Shown here in pieces: positions 35,044 through 44,919 of a stretch of 64,000 bases of DNA (positions within the stretch are counted from its first letter, which is position 1; each line of letters begins with the position of its first letter). Origin of the DNA: Halovivax ruber XH-70 (GTDB lineage Archaea; Halobacteriota; Halobacteria; Halobacteriales; Natrialbaceae); contig NC_019964.1 of the NCBI RefSeq assembly GCF_000328525.1, forward strand, positions 2,294,001 through 2,358,000, read 5' to 3'. Under the pieces are notes generated by a model. It saw only the letters and a list, made by a program, of their open reading frames with translations, did not search any database and had not been told where the DNA came from. A program made the position numbers and the translations under genes.

Positions 35044-35220
35044 GTCGGATCGGAGGGGAGCGAGTCCCTTGAAGATTCGGCTCGCCGTGAGAGTCGTCGC
35101 CCCCACATCGCCGCGTCACTGCCACGTCCGATGACCAGGTGGTCCTCAGGTGCCGCCACAGCGATCGTACCGCCCGATAGCGATCGGTTCGATAACGCGA
35201 TGGATCGAGACGCACAAGCG

Positions 35221-35230
35221 TTATGTATAG
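35221..35230 (+). promoter_or_regulatory. TATA box of the trpCBA operon
   Basis: TTATGTATAG about 28 nt before the ATG at 35253; predicts a leaderless message. An ACCA-N6-TGGT inverted repeat lies between it and the start codon (35231-35244). Confidence 0.55.
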
Positions 35231-35252
35231 ACCAGTTCATTGGTGTACTATA

Positions 35253-36080
35253 ATGAACGACAAAGGACTCGATCCGGCCGTTCGGTCGATCCTCGAAGCG
35301 GCACGGGATCGATCGGGCCGTGGCGACGAGCGGCTGTCGGTACACGCTCGGTCGCTGGCGGCGGCGATCGAGCGGGCCGAGTCGGACGGGCGCGTCCCGA
35401 TCGTCGCGGAGGTGAAACCGACGAGCCCGACGACCGACGGCGTTCGGACGGACGACCCCGTCGAGCTCGCACAGCAGATGGTCGACGGCGGCGCGACCGC
35501 GATTTCGGTGTTGACCGAACCCGATCACTTCGACGGGTCGACCGCGGCGCTCGCGCGCGTTCGCGAGGCCGTCTCGGTTCCCGTCCTCCGGAAGGACTTC
35601 GTCGTCCGTGAAGAGCAACTCGACGCCGTCGAAGCAGACCTCGTCTTGCTCATCGCACGGTTCGTCGACGAACTCGACGAACTCGTCTCGGCCGCACTCG
35701 ATCGCGGCCTCCAGCCGATCGTCGAAGTCCACGATCGAGCGGAACTACGCCGCGCACTGGCAACGGAGACGGCCGTCGTCGGCATCAACAATCGCGACCT
35801 CGCCTCACTCGAGGTCGATCTGACGACCGTCGAGCGCGTCGCGGCTGTCGAGGACCCGTCACTCCGCCAGGCGCTCGACGACGTGACCCTGGTCGCCGAG
35901 AGCGGCGTCTCGACGCCCGCGGACGTCCGCCGGATGCGCGAGGCCGGGGCCGACGCCCTGCTCGTCGGGAGCGCCATCATGGACGGCGACGTGGCGGCGA
36001 ACACCCGAGCGCTCGTGAACGCGGAGCGCGCTGTAGAAACGGACGATGCCGACACCGCATCGGAGGTGGACGCTGCGTGA
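35253..36080 (+). CDS. trpC: Indole-3-glycerol phosphate synthase
   Basis: 275 residues. TIM-barrel motifs: [68 protein letters not shown] and [12 protein letters not shown]. It closes the indole ring in tryptophan synthesis. The ATG at 35253 follows the TATA box at leaderless distance; an ATG at 35223 lies inside the TATA and is rejected. Overlaps trpB by four bases (GTGA). Confidence 0.95.
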   Translation: MNDKGLDPAVRSILEAARDRSGRGDERLSVHARSLAAAIERAESDGRVPIVAEVKPTSPTTDGVRTDDPVELAQQMVDGGATAISVLTEPDHFDGSTAALARVREAVSVPVLRKDFVVREEQLDAVEADLVLLIARFVDELDELVSAALDRGLQPIVEVHDRAELRRALATETAVVGINNRDLASLEVDLTTVERVAAVEDPSLRQALDDVTLVAESGVSTPADVRRMREAGADALLVGSAIMDGDVAANTRALVNAERAVETDDADTASEVDAA

Positions 36081-37474
36081 CCGATAGCATCCACCCGGGC
36101 ACACTGGAAACGGACGACGAAGCGGCGACCGACGGTCGCTTCGGCGAGTACGGCGGCCAGTACGTGCCGGAAGCGCTCGTCCCGGCGCTTTCGGAACTCG
36201 CCGACGCCTACCAGCGCTACGTCATCGACAACGAGGACGGCTTCCGCGACGAGTTGCGCGAGCATCTGCAGACCTTCGCCGGCCGGCCGACACCGTTGCA
36301 GCGGGCGGACCGCCTCAGCGAGCGCTACGACCGGGAGATCTACCTCAAGCGCGAGGACCTCGTCCACGGCGGCGCACACAAACTGAACAACGCGCTCGGG
36401 CAGGTACTGCTCGCGAAATACATGGGCAAAGAGCGCGTCATCGCGGAGACCGGCGCCGGCCAGCACGGCACCGCGACGGCGATGGCCGCGGCCCACCTCG
36501 ACATGCCCTGCGAGATCTACATGGGTCGCACCGACGTCAACCGCCAGCGGCCCAACGTCTACCGCATGCGGATGAGCGGCGCCGAGGTGACACCGGTCGA
36601 CGCCGGCAGTGCGACGCTCAAGGAGGCCATCAACGAGACGATGCGCGACTGGGCGGGCAGCGTTGAGACGACCCACTACGCCGTGGGGTCCGTCGTCGGC
36701 CCGCACCCGTTTCCGGCGATGGTCCGTGACTTCCAGGCCGTCATCGGCGAGGAGATCCGGGCCCAGATCCGCGACGAGATCGGTCGCCTGCCCGACAGCG
36801 TCGTCGCCTGCGCGGGCGGTGGCTCGAACACGATGGGAACCTTCGACGCCTTCGTCGATCACACGGAACGACGGGCCGAGGACGATTCACGCGGACGAAG
36901 CCCGCAGGAAGACACCGAAGGCGTCGCACTCCACGCCGTCGAGGCCGGCGGATCGGACCTCGGCGTCGACGAGGAGACCGGCGTCGCACCCAATTCGGCA
37001 TCACTCTCGACGGGCACCGACGGCGTCCTCCACGGCGCCCTGACGAAGCTCCTCCAGACGGCGGACGGGCAGGTCGTCGAGTCCCACAGCGTCAGCGCCG
37101 GGCTCGACTACGCCGGGGTCGGCCCCGAACTGGCGAACCTGGTCGACCGCGGGCGCGTGACGCCGGCGACCGTCGACGACAAGGCTGCACTGGAGGCCTT
37201 TCACCGCCTCTCTCGACTCGAAGGGATCATCCCGGCCCTCGAATCCAGCCACGCACTGGGATACATAGAAGAGCGCCTCGGCGCTGTCGGCGGGACATCG
37301 AGCGCTGACGACGATGACAGCGAGACACCGAGACCTGACGACGATGACGACCTCGGCGAGGTCATCGTCGTGACCGTCTCCGGACGGGGTGACAAGGATC
37401 TGGAGACGGTTCTGGAGGAGACCGAGCGACGAGACCTCGAGGCGGCTCCGGATGTAGAGGTGTTCGACGGATGA
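36077..37474 (+). CDS. trpB: Tryptophan synthase beta subunit
   Basis: 465 residues, longer than the usual 390-420. Core motifs: [29 protein letters not shown] with the PLP Lys, [24 protein letters not shown] and [11 protein letters not shown]. Extra length comes from an insertion after the CAGGGSN motif ([18 protein letters not shown]) and a short Asp-rich loop ([18 protein letters not shown]) near the C-terminus. GTG start overlapping trpC; stop overlaps trpA by four bases. With TrpA it makes tryptophan from indole glycerol phosphate and serine. Confidence 0.95.
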   Translation: MTDSIHPGTLETDDEAATDGRFGEYGGQYVPEALVPALSELADAYQRYVIDNEDGFRDELREHLQTFAGRPTPLQRADRLSERYDREIYLKREDLVHGGAHKLNNALGQVLLAKYMGKERVIAETGAGQHGTATAMAAAHLDMPCEIYMGRTDVNRQRPNVYRMRMSGAEVTPVDAGSATLKEAINETMRDWAGSVETTHYAVGSVVGPHPFPAMVRDFQAVIGEEIRAQIRDEIGRLPDSVVACAGGGSNTMGTFDAFVDHTERRAEDDSRGRSPQEDTEGVALHAVEAGGSDLGVDEETGVAPNSASLSTGTDGVLHGALTKLLQTADGQVVESHSVSAGLDYAGVGPELANLVDRGRVTPATVDDKAALEAFHRLSRLEGIIPALESSHALGYIEERLGAVGGTSSADDDDSETPRPDDDDDLGEVIVVTVSGRGDKDLETVLEETERRDLEAAPDVEVFDG

Positions 37475-38379
37475 AGACCGCAGACGGGTCATCGAACGAC
37501 GATTCGGCGACCGGCGGGTCGGGGGACGACGAACCGAGCGAAAGTCGGATCGAGACGGCGATCCGGGACAATCATCCGGCGCTGATCACGTACCTCACCG
37601 CCGGAGACCCCGGGCTTGACGAGACGAGACGCTACGTCGAGGCGCTGGATCGCGGCGGCGCCGACGTGATCGAACTCGGCCTGCCGTTTTCCGAACCCGT
37701 CGCCGAGGGGCCGACGATCCAGGCGGCGATCACGCGCGCCCTCGAGGCCGGCACGACGCCCGAGGGATTCTTCGACCTGGTCGACACGCTCGACACGGAG
37801 GCACCGCTCGTCTGTATGACCTACACCAACCTGCTCATGCAGTACGGCCCCGCCGACTCCGGCACCGACGTTTCGCCGTTCGTCGAACGGGCGGCCGCGG
37901 TCGGACTCGACGGACTCATCGTGCCCGATCTGCCGGCGGCCGAAGCCCGACCGCTCCGGGCGGCCTGTGAGTCAGTCGGACTGGACCTGATCTCGATCGT
38001 CGCCCCGACGACCGCGGACGAGCGCCTCGAGACGCTCATGTCGACGACGAGCGGCTTCGCCTACGTGCAGGCCCGGCTAGGGACGACCGGCGCGCGAACG
38101 GACGTCTCCGGCGCAACCCACGCGAGTCTCGCCAGGCTCGATGGGTACGACGTGCCGACCGCGGTCGGCTTCGGCGTCAGCGAACCCGAGCACGCGGCGG
38201 AGATCGTCGCCGGCGGCGCCGACGGCGTGATCGTGGGCAGCACACTCGTCGACCTGGCTGCGACGAGCGACGATCCGGAACGCGACCTGGAAGCGAAAGC
38301 ACGTGAACTGAAACGGGGCGCAGCGGACGGACTCGCCGATCGAGAGCCGCCAGCCGCGCCCGAACCAGAACGGTCATAA
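37471..38379 (+). CDS. trpA: Tryptophan synthase alpha subunit
   Basis: 302 residues. TIM-barrel motifs: [31 protein letters not shown] with the catalytic Glu/Asp region, GLIVPDLPA, and [14 protein letters not shown] charged 25-residue N-terminal tail precedes the conserved domain. The start ATGA overlaps the trpB stop, so the two subunits are translationally coupled. Confidence 0.95.
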   Translation: MKTADGSSNDDSATGGSGDDEPSESRIETAIRDNHPALITYLTAGDPGLDETRRYVEALDRGGADVIELGLPFSEPVAEGPTIQAAITRALEAGTTPEGFFDLVDTLDTEAPLVCMTYTNLLMQYGPADSGTDVSPFVERAAAVGLDGLIVPDLPAAEARPLRAACESVGLDLISIVAPTTADERLETLMSTTSGFAYVQARLGTTGARTDVSGATHASLARLDGYDVPTAVGFGVSEPEHAAEIVAGGADGVIVGSTLVDLAATSDDPERDLEAKARELKRGAADGLADREPPAAPEPERS

Positions 38380-38402
38380 TCGCGAGATTGCTACTAACTC
38401 AC

Positions 38403-39197
38403 ATGACTGCAGGACTCGACGCCCGATTGAACCGAATTCGAACGGGGGACCGCTACCTGATGGTCCCGATGGACCACGGCATCACACTCGGTGCCGTCCG
38501 CGGGCTGAAAGACATCGAATCGACGATCGACGCGGTGACCCGGGGCGGTGCCGACGCCGTCCTCACGCAGAAGGGGATCGCCCCCCGCGTCCACTCGAAC
38601 ACGAACGGCGCCGGCTACGTCGTCCACCTGAACGCCTCGACGACGCTCGGCCCGGACGAGAACGACAAGCGACTCACCGGCACGGTCGAGGAGGCCGTTC
38701 GCGCGGGCGCCGACGCCGTCTCCTTCCACATCAACGTCGGCTCTGACCACGAACCCGACCAACTGGCACAGCTCGCCGAGGTTACCGCCGACGCGGAACG
38801 ACTGGGGATTCCGGTCCTCGCGATGGCCTACGCCCGGGGGCCCGGCCTCGCCGGCGACGAACCCGACGCGCTCGGCCACGCGGTTCGCCTCGCCGAGGAG
38901 GTCGGCGCCGACCTCGTAAAGACGGGCTACAGCGGCGACGCCGACAGCTTCGAACACGTCGTCGAGTCGACCCGACTGCCGGTGCTCATCGCTGGCGGGA
39001 CGCCTGGGACGGATAGAGAGACCCTCGAAGGGGTTCGCGGGGCGGTCGACGCCGGCGCCGCGGGCGTCTCGATGGGGCGGTCGATCTTCCAGCACGAGGA
39101 CCCGGAGGCAATCACGCAAGCCGTTGCCGCCGTCATCCACGAGGACCAGGACGTCGAACAGGCGCTCGAGGCGGCCGGACTGACAGTCGAAGCCTAG
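38403..39197 (+). CDS. 2-amino-3,7-dideoxy-D-threo-hept-6-ulosonate synthase (archaeal shikimate entry)
   Basis: 264 residues of the DhnA-type class I aldolase family. Motifs: LMVPMDHGITLGAVRGL, VLTQKGIAPRVH, VSFHINVGSDHE, VLAMAYARGPG, and LVKTGYSGD with the Schiff-base Lys. It makes the precursor used by the archaeal route to 3-dehydroquinate instead of the DAHP route. Only 23 bp after trpA, so it likely belongs to the trp transcript. DHQ synthase II (42410) and DHQ dehydratase (44166) in the window complete the next two steps. Confidence 0.93.
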   Translation: MTAGLDARLNRIRTGDRYLMVPMDHGITLGAVRGLKDIESTIDAVTRGGADAVLTQKGIAPRVHSNTNGAGYVVHLNASTTLGPDENDKRLTGTVEEAVRAGADAVSFHINVGSDHEPDQLAQLAEVTADAERLGIPVLAMAYARGPGLAGDEPDALGHAVRLAEEVGADLVKTGYSGDADSFEHVVESTRLPVLIAGGTPGTDRETLEGVRGAVDAGAAGVSMGRSIFQHEDPEAITQAVAAVIHEDQDVEQALEAAGLTVEA

Positions 39198-40177
39198 TCG
39201 CCGGATCGCGTTCTGGCAGCCAGTTCGCACAGCCGATCGACGACGGCGAGACCCACCCGTACCACGTTCTCTCTCGCGAGTGCGACCGAGTCGGTCGTTC
39301 CTTCGAAACTGTCGTGAACCGTCTCACCCGGAGCCGGTCGATCGTAGTTCGCGACGGCACGCAGACTCAGATAGCGATCGGCGGCGTCGAAGCGGCCGAG
39401 CGCGGTCGCCGTGGCCGCGTCTTCCATCTGCGTCGTGACGTAGGGGTCGATCCCGTAGGCCGCCGCGAGCGAGTCGACCTCGCGCGCCACGCCGGTGCCG
39501 TGCCAGAACTCGTCGCTCGTCACGGTCGGCCCGACGTCGACCGCCGGAGCGCTCGCCGGTGCGTCGGGGTACGTCTCCTGATAGTCGCGCACGCCGCGGT
39601 CCGTCGTGAGCGCGACGTCGGACGCGGCGTCGCGAGCCAGTTCGACCAGCGCCGGCTCGACGTCGAACAGTGCATCCTCGGGAAGATAGGCGAGTTGCTC
39701 GACGGCGGACCGATCGGCGTCGCGAGCGGGTGAGGGGTCGTTCACATTGTCCCCCTCAGTCGGCGGACCGAGCTCCGTCGGATCCCAGCGGTGCTTTCGA
39801 TCCCAGTCGAGGATGGCGTCGGCGACGACGACCGAGCCCAGCGCGGCCCTGGCCGGTGCGGACCCGGCGATACCGGCCGAGAGCCAGTACGTCTCGGAGA
39901 GATCGAGCCCGCCTGCACCCCAGAGTGCGGCGACCGTCGTCGCCGCGGGCGCCTTGCCCAGCCCGGTCGTAGTGACGGCGACGCGCGTGTCGGCGGTCAC
40001 GTACAGCGGGCCATCGGCCCCGGGAATCTCGTAGGCCGTCTCGATCGGGAGGCGCTCGAGCCACAGTTCGCGTTCGTCGAACGGCGGGTCGAACGCGACG
40101 GCGGGCAGGACGAGCACGGCCGGAGCGATCGACGCCGCGCTGTCGAGCGGCTCGGGCGTCGGACGGTCAGTAGCCAT
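39194..40177 (-). CDS. NUP-family (purine nucleoside permease-like) protein
   Basis: 327 residues from MATDRPTPEP. Resembles the NUP/nucleoside phosphorylase-like family: VAVTTTGLGKAPAATTVAAL, SETYWLSAGIAGSAP, LGSVVVADAILDWDRKHRWD, VTTQMEDAATATALGRF and YLSLRAVANYDRP. The name permease is historical; the fold is that of a soluble nucleoside phosphorylase and no membrane helix is visible here. Substrate unknown. Its 3' end overlaps the ADTH synthase gene by four bases. Confidence 0.8.
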   Translation of the reverse strand: MATDRPTPEPLDSAASIAPAVLVLPAVAFDPPFDERELWLERLPIETAYEIPGADGPLYVTADTRVAVTTTGLGKAPAATTVAALWGAGGLDLSETYWLSAGIAGSAPARAALGSVVVADAILDWDRKHRWDPTELGPPTEGDNVNDPSPARDADRSAVEQLAYLPEDALFDVEPALVELARDAASDVALTTDRGVRDYQETYPDAPASAPAVDVGPTVTSDEFWHGTGVAREVDSLAAAYGIDPYVTTQMEDAATATALGRFDAADRYLSLRAVANYDRPAPGETVHDSFEGTTDSVALARENVVRVGLAVVDRLCELAARTRSGD

Positions 40178-40233
40178 TGCTGAATGCGACGACGCCATCG
40201 GGGTCCGAAAGCGTGACGGTCAGACGCACCAGC

Positions 40234-40854
40234 GTGAGTCGACTCCCAGTGGGGATCGAAACGATCACGGAGTCGCACTTCGAGGCCAAATTCGTGCCGC
40301 GGACTGCGCCAACCGACGAGGAGATCCTCGCCCACGCTCGCGTCCACGCCCGATCGGTCGCCGACGATATCGGCGTCGATCTCGACGCGCTCTCCTGGGC
40401 GATCTCCGCGCGGGCGAAACGACGCGCCGGCGCGTGTCGCTGGGACGCGACGAGCGAGGAAGCGACGATCGTCCTCTCGCGACGCGCCTACGACGCCTTC
40501 GACCGTGCGGCTTTCGAGTCGATCGTCCGCCACGAACTCATTCACGCCTGGGAGTACCAGCGATTCGGCGACTCCGATCACGGACCGCGCTTTCGCAAAC
40601 GGGCCCAGGAGTTCGACGTGCCTGTCCACTGCGAGTCGTTTACGGAACCGCGGTATCGCCTCCGGTGTGCGCGAACTGACTGCGACTGGACACTGGACCG
40701 GCACCGGGCGTCGAAACCGGTCAAAGCCCCCGGGCGCTATCACTGCGGCAGGTGCGGCGGCTCGCTCCGCGTCGAACACGTCGAGAGCGGGCGCACCTGG
40801 GAGTCGGCGAGCGGCTACGGTGGTGCCAGAACAGCCCTCGGCGACGACTGGTAG
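40234..40854 (+). CDS. SprT-like zinc metalloprotease-like protein
   Basis: 206 residues from a GTG; GTG codons at 40213 and 40249 are alternatives, and no ATG is well placed. The SprT-like signature HELIHAWEYQRFGDSDHGPR contains HExxH and the third His. A C-terminal zinc ribbon (CARTDCDWT, YHCGRCGGSLR) completes the usual SprT layout. Related to Spartan proteases that cut DNA-protein crosslinks, but archaeal function is untested. Divergent from the NUP gene. Confidence 0.8.
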   Translation: MSRLPVGIETITESHFEAKFVPRTAPTDEEILAHARVHARSVADDIGVDLDALSWAISARAKRRAGACRWDATSEEATIVLSRRAYDAFDRAAFESIVRHELIHAWEYQRFGDSDHGPRFRKRAQEFDVPVHCESFTEPRYRLRCARTDCDWTLDRHRASKPVKAPGRYHCGRCGGSLRVEHVESGRTWESASGYGGARTALGDDW

Positions 40855-40935
40855 CCCAGGGACCCGTTTTTCACGGTCGAAGACGGACCACGCCGAGGCG
40901 GGAGCCTTTATTCGGTGCCGGAAGAACGTCGGGGT

Positions 40936-41595
40936 ATGGGACTACTCGACCGGTTGCGCGGCGACCCGGACACGGCCAAGTTCGACCGCATCGAGGAGGA
41001 CGTCACCTACACGGTCTCGCCGCGGAGCCACACGGTCGCGTACGCGATCGCCGTCTCGAGGGCAGAACACGAGGCACTCGCCGATCTCGTCCGGGCCGAC
41101 GACGAGGCACAGGACCACGAAGAAACGCTATCGACCGCCCTCTCGGCCGCGCTCGACGGCGAAGACGCCGACACCGACGTCATCGTCGACCGGATCCGCA
41201 GGCCGCGCCGCGTCGCGGACGCTGTCACAACGTCCTGGGAAGCACTACTCGCGGACGACCCCGACGTCGCCTACCTGCCGATCGGGATGGTCGGCGAACT
41301 CGCCGCGTTCGTCGCCACCTGTCGTGAGCGTGCCGACAACGACGACGATTCGTTCACGCTCCCCGACTCGTTCGATCGGGCGGCGTCGCTGCTCGTCCGA
41401 ATCAAGGAGGCGACCGATCGGCCGGAAAACAGGATCGTCGTCCACCGCGACCGAGTGCCGACCGTCGAGTCGGCCGAGCGCACGTCCGAGAACCCGTCGA
41501 GCGACGGGGCAGCTCAGAGCACGTCCGCGAGCGAGGCGAGCGACGGGGCAGCTCAGAGCACGTCCGCGAGCGAGGCGAGCGACGAGAGTTCGTAA
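40936..41595 (+). CDS. Haloarchaeal protein of unknown function with duplicated C-terminal tail
   Basis: 219 residues from MGLLDRLRGDPD. Mostly helical and acidic; conserved-looking segments are YTVSPRSHTVAYAIAVSRAE and AYLPIGMVGELAAFVATC. The tail carries two exact copies of SDGAAQSTSASEA, encoded by a 39-bp tandem duplication. The gene end overlaps the convergent HAD gene by 43 bp. No function recognised. Confidence 0.6.
   Translation: MGLLDRLRGDPDTAKFDRIEEDVTYTVSPRSHTVAYAIAVSRAEHEALADLVRADDEAQDHEETLSTALSAALDGEDADTDVIVDRIRRPRRVADAVTTSWEALLADDPDVAYLPIGMVGELAAFVATCRERADNDDDSFTLPDSFDRAASLLVRIKEATDRPENRIVVHRDRVPTVESAERTSENPSSDGAAQSTSASEASDGAAQSTSASEASDESS
41501..41578. repeat. 39-bp perfect tandem duplication in overlapping 3' ends
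   Basis: Two copies (41501-41539 and 41540-41578) starting GCGACGGGGCAGCTCAGAGC. On the plus strand it encodes SDGAAQSTSASEA twice; on the minus strand the second copy holds the stop codon of the HAD gene. Confidence 0.75.
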
Positions 41596-42239
41596 GTGGG
41601 TTCGTGCGTCGGGTCTCGTGATCGACGATCGGTGGCGTCACCGGGGAGCCAGGCCGAGTCCATCCCGACGGCGTTCGCACCCGCGACGTCGGCGTAGGCG
41701 GCGTCGCCGACGTGGACCGTCCGATCGGGTCGCGTTCCGAGTCCGTCGAGCGCCCGTTCGAACGGCGTGGGATCCGGCTTCGGCGGGACCCCAGCGTCGG
41801 GATCGACGAACACGGAGACGTCGAACGCGTCGGCGATGCCGAGCGTTTCGAGCTTCGGGCGCTGCGTCGACGGACTGCCGTTCGTGATCAGCCCGACCGC
41901 GTCGGTCGCCTCACGCGCGTGGGCGATGATACGTTTTGCACCGTCCCGAAAGCGGACCGCGGTCGGGTCGTACGCGTCCAGGTACGCCTCGGTCAGGTCG
42001 GTCGCGACCGTCTCGTCCCGTCCCGCCTCGGCGGCGGCGAGTCCGAAGAGGTTCTCGTGGAACGTCTGATCCGTATACGCCGACGGAACGCGCGGGACCA
42101 GTGCCTCTAGCTCCGTGTGCGTACAGAAGGGTTCACAGCCGACTCGATCGAACGCTCGCTCGAGGACGGCCGCCGAATCCTGCGTCGAGACACACAGGGT
42201 TCGATCGAGATCGAAACAGACCGCGTCGTACGCAGACAT
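41553..42239 (-). CDS. HAD-superfamily hydrolase
   Basis: 228 residues. Motif I CFDLDRTLCVS, motif II GLITNGSPSTQ, motif III Lys in PPKPDPTPF, motif IV VHVGDAAYADVAGANAVG. The cap is helical. Phosphatase of small metabolites; substrate unknown. The C-terminal ELSSLASLADVL is encoded in a tandem duplication shared with the convergent gene. Confidence 0.88.
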   Translation of the reverse strand: MSAYDAVCFDLDRTLCVSTQDSAAVLERAFDRVGCEPFCTHTELEALVPRVPSAYTDQTFHENLFGLAAAEAGRDETVATDLTEAYLDAYDPTAVRFRDGAKRIIAHAREATDAVGLITNGSPSTQRPKLETLGIADAFDVSVFVDPDAGVPPKPDPTPFERALDGLGTRPDRTVHVGDAAYADVAGANAVGMDSAWLPGDATDRRSRDPTHEPTYELSSLASLADVL

Positions 42240-42409
42240 CGGTCGGGAGTTCGCACGCCCGCCTCCTAACGGTTCCGTGAGACTGTGTGACGGGGAATAC
42301 CGGCGACAGTGTGTACAGTGGGCGAGTGGGATCGCCGACCACCGCATCACGCGAGGCGAACGTCCTCCCTTCCGCCACGTTCAAGCCGGTTCCGTCCGAC
42401 CGTCGAACC

Positions 42410-43588
42410 ATGACGAACGAAGTCTGGGTGAAAGCCGACGACAGCGTCGGTGACTGGGAGGCCCGCCGCGATCGGATCACGGCCGCGCTCGAAGCCGGTG
42501 CGGACTGGGTCCTGGTCGACGAAGCCGACGTCGAACGGGTGCGCGAACTCGGCGACATCAACGTCGCCGCGTTCCGAACTGACGGCGACGTCTCCCTGAT
42601 CGACGACGCTGAATCCGACGACGAAGAATCCATGCCGGACGCCCGAATCGTGGGCAAGGACGGCGAAGGGGACGGCACCGTCTCCCTCCCGACGGACTAC
42701 TCCGGCTCCGCCGACCTCTCGACGCTCCGACGCGACGGGGAGGTCCCCGGCGGGTCCTACGTCCGCATCCTCGACGAGGAGTACGAGCGGTTCGCCGAGG
42801 AGGCAGCCACCGAGTCGGCGTACACGATCGTCGTCGGCGAAGACTGGACGATCATCCCGCTCGAGAACCTCATCGCTCGCATCGGTGAGGAGACGACACT
42901 GATCGCCGGCGTGGCGAGTGCCGAAGAAGCACGGACGGCCTTCGAAACGCTCGAGATCGGTGCCGATGCCGTGTTACTCGATACCGACGATCCGGGCGAA
43001 ATCAGCAAGACGGTCGGGATTCGCGACGCGGGCGATCGAGAACGCCTCGATCTCACGTGGGGGACGGTCACCTCCATCGAGCCGATCGGCTCGGCCGATC
43101 GCGTCTGCGTGGACACCGGCCGACTCCTGGACGACGACGAGGGCATGCTCGTCGGCTCGCTGGCCCGCGGCCTCGTCTTCGTCCACGCCGAGACGGCCGA
43201 CTCGCCGTACGTCGCGGCCCGCCCCTTCCGGGTCAACGCCGGCGCCGTCCACGCCTACGTCAGAACGCCCGGCGGCGGAACGAAGTACCTCTCCGAACTC
43301 CAGAGCGGGGACGAGGTCCAGGTCGTCGACCGCGACGGCCACACGCGCGAGGCCATCGTCGGCCGCGTGAAGATCGAACAGCGACCGATGTTCCGGCTGG
43401 CACTGGAGACGGGCGACGGCGACACCGTCGAGACGCTCCTGCAGAACGCGGAGACGGTGTCCGTCGCGACGCCAGACGGGAAGACGGCGGTCACCGAACT
43501 CGAGGCGGGCGACGAGGTCGGCCTCTACTACGAGGACACCGCGCGACACTTCGGCGAGGCCGTCGACGAACAGGTTATCGAGAAGTAA
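42410..43588 (+). CDS. 3-Dehydroquinate synthase II (archaeal)
   Basis: 392 residues from MTNEVWVKADDS. The archaeal DHQ synthase II family is recognised by RLDLTWGTVTSIEPIGSADR-type text with VCVDTGRLLDDDEGMLVG, HAETADSPYVAARPFRVNAG and AYVRTPGGGTKYLSEL. It converts the ADTH product to 3-dehydroquinate by oxidative deamination and cyclisation. An acidic loop around residues 65-85 (DDAESDDEES) is a haloarchaeal embellishment. It works directly after the ADTH synthase at 38403. Confidence 0.93.
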   Translation: MTNEVWVKADDSVGDWEARRDRITAALEAGADWVLVDEADVERVRELGDINVAAFRTDGDVSLIDDAESDDEESMPDARIVGKDGEGDGTVSLPTDYSGSADLSTLRRDGEVPGGSYVRILDEEYERFAEEAATESAYTIVVGEDWTIIPLENLIARIGEETTLIAGVASAEEARTAFETLEIGADAVLLDTDDPGEISKTVGIRDAGDRERLDLTWGTVTSIEPIGSADRVCVDTGRLLDDDEGMLVGSLARGLVFVHAETADSPYVAARPFRVNAGAVHAYVRTPGGGTKYLSELQSGDEVQVVDRDGHTREAIVGRVKIEQRPMFRLALETGDGDTVETLLQNAETVSVATPDGKTAVTELEAGDEVGLYYEDTARHFGEAVDEQVIEK

Positions 43589-43686
43589 GGCGACTGCGTC
43601 GGCCTGAGCGGTTCAGACGGTTACGTGTCCGTCGCAGGTGGAGGATTTCGTGTCCGTCGCAGGCGGAAGCGGACCGGCTGCTGTTT

Positions 43687-44133
43687 TCAGGGAGCAACCT
43701 GGTCGCCCTCGTCGAGTCTCGTCGTACACCAGTGACAGAACGACAGTTCCTCGTCGAGTGGCTTCCCACAGGTGGGACAGGCGGCGACGTCCTCGTCGGC
43801 GCCGGGCGTGTCGGTCAGCCCGAACGCCTGGGTTCCTGCGTGAATCGCTGCAAACAGCGAGAGGAAGAGCAGGGTAAATCGATCGATCGTGTCCGTCTCA
43901 CCGTCGACGGTTTCCGACAGTTCCGTCATCGTCTCCTGCATCGAGCCGGCACTCGTCATCGACCCGTCGCCGGCGATGGCCCACAGCTGTTCGACGGGGA
44001 GCAACAGGACGACCGAGGTGACGAAGAGCGCGCCGAAGAGCACGGCTCGGCCCCAGTCCCGGATCACGACGTGACCGGCTCCCGGGACGAGCAGCGACAG
44101 CCCCACCGCGACGACGGCTCGAATCCACGACAT
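43687..44133 (-). CDS. Membrane protein with C-terminal zinc ribbon (DUF7575-like)
   Basis: 148 residues. Two to three hydrophobic helices (about 5-25, 28-48, 85-105) followed by a zinc ribbon: AACPTCGKPLDEELSFCHWC. Function unknown; similar proteins are found beside aromatic-pathway genes in other haloarchaea, as here between DHQ synthase II and DHQ dehydratase. It follows aroD on the same strand by 32 bp. Confidence 0.65.
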   Translation of the reverse strand: MSWIRAVVAVGLSLLVPGAGHVVIRDWGRAVLFGALFVTSVVLLLPVEQLWAIAGDGSMTSAGSMQETMTELSETVDGETDTIDRFTLLFLSLFAAIHAGTQAFGLTDTPGADEDVAACPTCGKPLDEELSFCHWCTTRLDEGDQVAP

Positions 44134-44165
44134 CGAGAGTGTCCACCGGTTTCGCCTGCGCGCGG

Positions 44166-44867
44166 TTAATTCTCTCGTTTTGCTCGACCGGTCACAAACA
44201 CCGACTCGATCGTCGTCGCGAGTGTGGCCAGGTCGAGCTGTCCGGGCGCCGTCGTCGCAGCCGGATCGATCGGTGCGTAGCCGATTCGCGAGCCGTAGAT
44301 CGGCGCCACCGCACGTGTGTGCGTCCCGAGTTCACCCATGGCCATCGTCGCGACCGGCTGTCCGGCCGCCGTCGCCTCGTGGGTCGCACGTAACAGCGTG
44401 AGTGTATCGGCCGGTGACTCGGCCGTCACGGCGAGCTTGGCCACAGCCCCGTGGGCCCCGGCGGCCTCCAACAGTGCGAGCAGCGTCGAGCACGATGACG
44501 TCCCGTCGAAGTCGTGGACGGAGACGACGACCGAGACGTCGTTCTCGCGAGCCGCGTCGAGGAGTCGGTCGGCCGCTCCCGCCCTGATCGCGGCGAGTTC
44601 GACGTCGATCGCCGCGACGGCGTCGACCGTCGTCGCCTCGGTGAGGGCGTCGAGCCGCGATCGTTCGTCGGTCGACCACTCGCCACCCTCCCACGTGGGG
44701 CGGTTCGTCGCGAGAAGTGGCAATTCACCGTCGTAGTGTGCGAGCTGGGCGAGCGGCTCGTCGGCCAGGTCGAGCCGGAACTCGATCGCGTCGGCGTGGG
44801 CGCGGGCTCGCGGCTCGTCGGCGAGCGTGGCGGTCGACGCGGCGAGGACGAACGACTCGAAGTTCAT
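44166..44867 (-). CDS. aroD: 3-Dehydroquinate dehydratase, type I
   Basis: 233 residues. Type I motifs: AIEFRLDLADEPL (Glu of the substrate site), VVVSVHDFDGT with the catalytic His, VAKLAVTAESP with the Schiff-base Lys, and MGELGTHTRAVAPIYGSRIGY. It is the third step of the shikimate pathway and sits with the two preceding steps in this window. Confidence 0.93.
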   Translation of the reverse strand: MNFESFVLAASTATLADEPRARAHADAIEFRLDLADEPLAQLAHYDGELPLLATNRPTWEGGEWSTDERSRLDALTEATTVDAVAAIDVELAAIRAGAADRLLDAARENDVSVVVSVHDFDGTSSCSTLLALLEAAGAHGAVAKLAVTAESPADTLTLLRATHEATAAGQPVATMAMGELGTHTRAVAPIYGSRIGYAPIDPAATTAPGQLDLATLATTIESVFVTGRAKREN

Positions 44868-44919
44868 TGGTTCGTGGAAAAGATCGGTCGTGCGGGTCCC
44901 ACTCCGGCTCGTCGGGCGA

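Noticed and set aside
34582-35106. Longer 174-residue form of the MGMT-like protein
   Set aside because: The extra 21 N-terminal residues (MGATTLTASRIFKG start) do not resemble the family, and the internal ATG at 35043 fits better.
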